Shown piece by piece: positions 62,400 to 64,000 of a stretch of DNA of 64,000 bases. Position numbers and translations under genes: made by a program. Positions within the stretch are counted from its first letter, which is position 1; each line of letters starts with the position of its first letter. The DNA is from Cerrena zonata (taxonomy: Eukaryota > Basidiomycota > Agaricomycetes > Polyporales > Cerrenaceae). Location: positions 1 through 64,000 of the forward strand of contig JASBNA010000043.1 in the NCBI GenBank assembly GCA_038087015.1, given 5' to 3'. A model generated the notes under the pieces. The model made no database searches, was not told the DNA's origin, and was given only the letters and a program-made list of their open reading frames with translations.

Positions 62400-63533
62400 A
62401 TGCCACGTTTAGAGGATTGGGAAATCAAGAAATATTGGGAAATATTCCAAGGCTTGAATCCGGTAAATAATAAATTGACTGGAGATAGGGTCTCACCAGT
62501 TTTAAAGAATTCAAGATTAAGAGATGATCAATTATCTAAGATATGGGATTTATCAGATATAGATAACGATGGGAAATTAGATTTTGAAGAATTTTGTATT
62601 ACTATGAGATTAATTTTTGATTTAGTAAATGGGAATCAGGAAAGTGTACCCAATCAATTACCTAATTGGTTGATACCATCATCCAAAGCACATTTAATAC
62701 AAGCTAATCAAGCGGTTGCTAGTGGGAATAATACTTATGGGTCCAATAATACTACTGATGATGAAGAAGAGCAATTGTCTGATGATTTTGATTGGTATAT
62801 TTCCCCAACAGATAAGAGAACCTACGAATCGATTTATAATTCGAATAGTGATTCCTACGGAAGAGTTAGATTTGATTCATTAGAAGGATTATATCAAACT
62901 TTAAGTAAAGTACCTAAATCCGATATATCATCCGCTTGGAACTTAGTGAATCCCAAATCATTTGAAACCATTGACAAAGATCAAGTATTAGTTTTTTTAC
63001 ATATATTAAATCAAAGAGAAAATGGGAAAAGAGTACCACGAGGAGTGCCAGCATCATTGAGGGCCACATTTTCCAAAGAGGTACCCACTTATGATTTAAA
63101 CCAACCACAAGCAAAACCAATAAGTGAGACAAGTAGTAAGAAGAATTTTGCAAGTAATTACTTGAGTAGAATTGGACAAGCCAATAATGAAAGAGGTACT
63201 GATTTTTCAGCTACTGAAGGAACTGATTGGGAAGAGGTTAGATTAAGAAGAGAATTAGCCAATTTAGAAGAAGTATTGAAAAAAGTACAAGATAATGATC
63301 AAGGTAAGTCAGGAACTACCGAACTGCAAATGATAAAGTATGAATACGAACAATTACTTAAATTCAAGCAAGAGAAATTGAATAAAGTGAGGGAATCTAG
63401 TGATAAAGATTTGAGTGATGTTAAGAATGATATTGAATTGATTGAAACCCAAGTGACTACATTAGAAGGTTTTTTAAAAGAAAAGGAAGGAGAATTGAAT
63501 CAACTTAATCAAGAAATTCAAGCATTAACTTAG
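62400..63533 (+). CDS. END3: EH-domain endocytosis protein End3
   Basis: Part of the Pan1-Sla1-End3 complex of actin-driven endocytosis. The first EH domain (about 3-95) opens with PRLEDWEIKKYWEIFQGLNP and has a canonical EF-hand, DIDNDGKLDFEEF. A second EH domain (about 130-230) includes KRTYESIYNSNSDSYGRVRFDSL. A C-terminal coiled coil follows (about 275-377). 377 residues (yeast 349). The start is ATG 62400; TTG 62394 is only the open-frame edge. Confidence 0.95.
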   Translation: MPRLEDWEIKKYWEIFQGLNPVNNKLTGDRVSPVLKNSRLRDDQLSKIWDLSDIDNDGKLDFEEFCITMRLIFDLVNGNQESVPNQLPNWLIPSSKAHLIQANQAVASGNNTYGSNNTTDDEEEQLSDDFDWYISPTDKRTYESIYNSNSDSYGRVRFDSLEGLYQTLSKVPKSDISSAWNLVNPKSFETIDKDQVLVFLHILNQRENGKRVPRGVPASLRATFSKEVPTYDLNQPQAKPISETSSKKNFASNYLSRIGQANNERGTDFSATEGTDWEEVRLRRELANLEEVLKKVQDNDQGKSGTTELQMIKYEYEQLLKFKQEKLNKVRESSDKDLSDVKNDIELIETQVTTLEGFLKEKEGELNQLNQEIQALT

Positions 63534-63598
63534 TATATATATATATATATTATAGTGATAGTATTTTAAAAAAATAGAATAAATAAATTATGCAAGGC

Positions 63599-64000
63599 TT
63601 ATTTTTTTTCACCTTCATCAGTTTGAGGTTCTGGTTCAGGAGTAGGTAATTTGAAAGATTCCGGAGTGAAATCTTGACCATCACCCACTGGTTCCCAAGA
63701 GGTTGAACCCACGGTGAAGTTTCTCCAGGCTTGGGTTAATTCCAAAGGTTCGTAAACAATTCTCTTTTTTTCTTCATCGTATCTTACTTCAGTGTAACCG
63801 GTAGTTGGGAAATCTTTTCTGAGCGGATGACCTTCAAAACCATAATCGGTCATGATTCTTCTTAAATCAGGATGGCCTTCGAAGAAAACCCCGAATAAAT
63901 CATAAGTTTCTCTTTCAAACCAATTAGCCCCTTGGAAAATTGGAACAATCGAAGGAACAGGACTTGTTTCACTGGCATAAGTTTTAACTCTAATTCTTGA
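63599..64000 (-). CDS. NADH dehydrogenase (complex I) 30-kDa subunit, NDUFS3/NUGM (5' part cut by window edge)
   Basis: The reverse strand reads into the window from the right with [43 protein letters not shown], the signature of the respiratory-chain 30-kDa subunit in the peripheral arm of complex I. The acidic tail ends TDEGEKK. About 133 C-terminal residues are visible. The presence of complex I excludes the Saccharomycetaceae and fits Candida-type yeasts. Tail-to-tail with END3. Confidence 0.95.
   Translation of the reverse strand, partial: SRIRVKTYASETSPVPSIVPIFQGANWFERETYDLFGVFFEGHPDLRRIMTDYGFEGHPLRKDFPTTGYTEVRYDEEKKRIVYEPLELTQAWRNFTVGSTSWEPVGDGQDFTPESFKLPTPEPEPQTDEGEKK

Overview
This window is AT-rich nuclear DNA from a budding yeast of the CTG-Ser (Candida/Lodderomyces) clade. 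The evidence is a fungal glucosylceramide synthase, a complex I 30-kDa subunit (absent from Saccharomyces), a CPA1 with a mitochondrial-type presequence, an ERG251-type methyl oxidase, GTATGT/TACTAAC splice signals, and neighbours recalled from Candida albicans: HSX11-CAT2-RFX2, and POL30-RXT2-FBA1 through ERG251-RPL20B to NCS6-NIP1 and PWP1/NMT1. From memory these two blocks are not adjacent in C. albicans, so this is probably a related species or a rearranged arm. Both edges cut genes: an amino-acid permease on the left and NDUFS3/NUGM on the right. I saw no transposon, CRISPR array, convincing tRNA or telomere.

Layout. 1-5 kb: permease, HSX11 (-), CAT2 (+). 5-7 kb: minisatellites and a long pyrimidine-rich leader for RFX2. 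7-21 kb: RFX2, an FMS1-like oxidase, PRPP synthetase, ATG11, PCNA (POL30), RXT2, NAA30/MAK3. 21-33 kb: FBA1, TIM10, PBY1, DEF1, NHP6A, HRT2-like DUF89, TOA2, TAP42. 33-47 kb: NUP120, MPE1, a 2-kb non-coding locus, BUL1, CPA1, ERG251. 47-64 kb: RPL20B with a 5'-UTR intron, two tandem SDR genes plus decayed remnants, NCS6, NIP1, an HRT3-type F-box gene, an acidic unknown, NMT1, PWP1, END3, NDUFS3.

The most notable feature is in the 'empty' 2 kb between MPE1 and BUL1 (38.8-40.3 kb). Seven box C/D snoRNAs lie in the same order as the S. cerevisiae snR78-77-76-75-74-73-72 cluster, each recognised by boxes C and D, a terminal stem and a 10-16 nt rRNA guide that obeys the +5 rule. At least five sit inside recognisable introns of what looks like a non-coding host gene. 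One splice junction leaves a zero-length exon (AG directly followed by GTATGT). Two snoRNAs lack an obvious upstream 5' splice site. At least one snoRNA (snR78) carries a second guide, to an 18S site I do not know as methylated.

Data-quality caution: eight genes, including FBA1 and MPE1, carry ten isolated one-base frameshifts (nine insertions, one deletion). The protein continues undamaged in the shifted frame each time. Sequence errors are the likeliest cause, and these genes are annotated across the shift. Starts are placed on ATG; several longest open frames begin at TTG and were trimmed.
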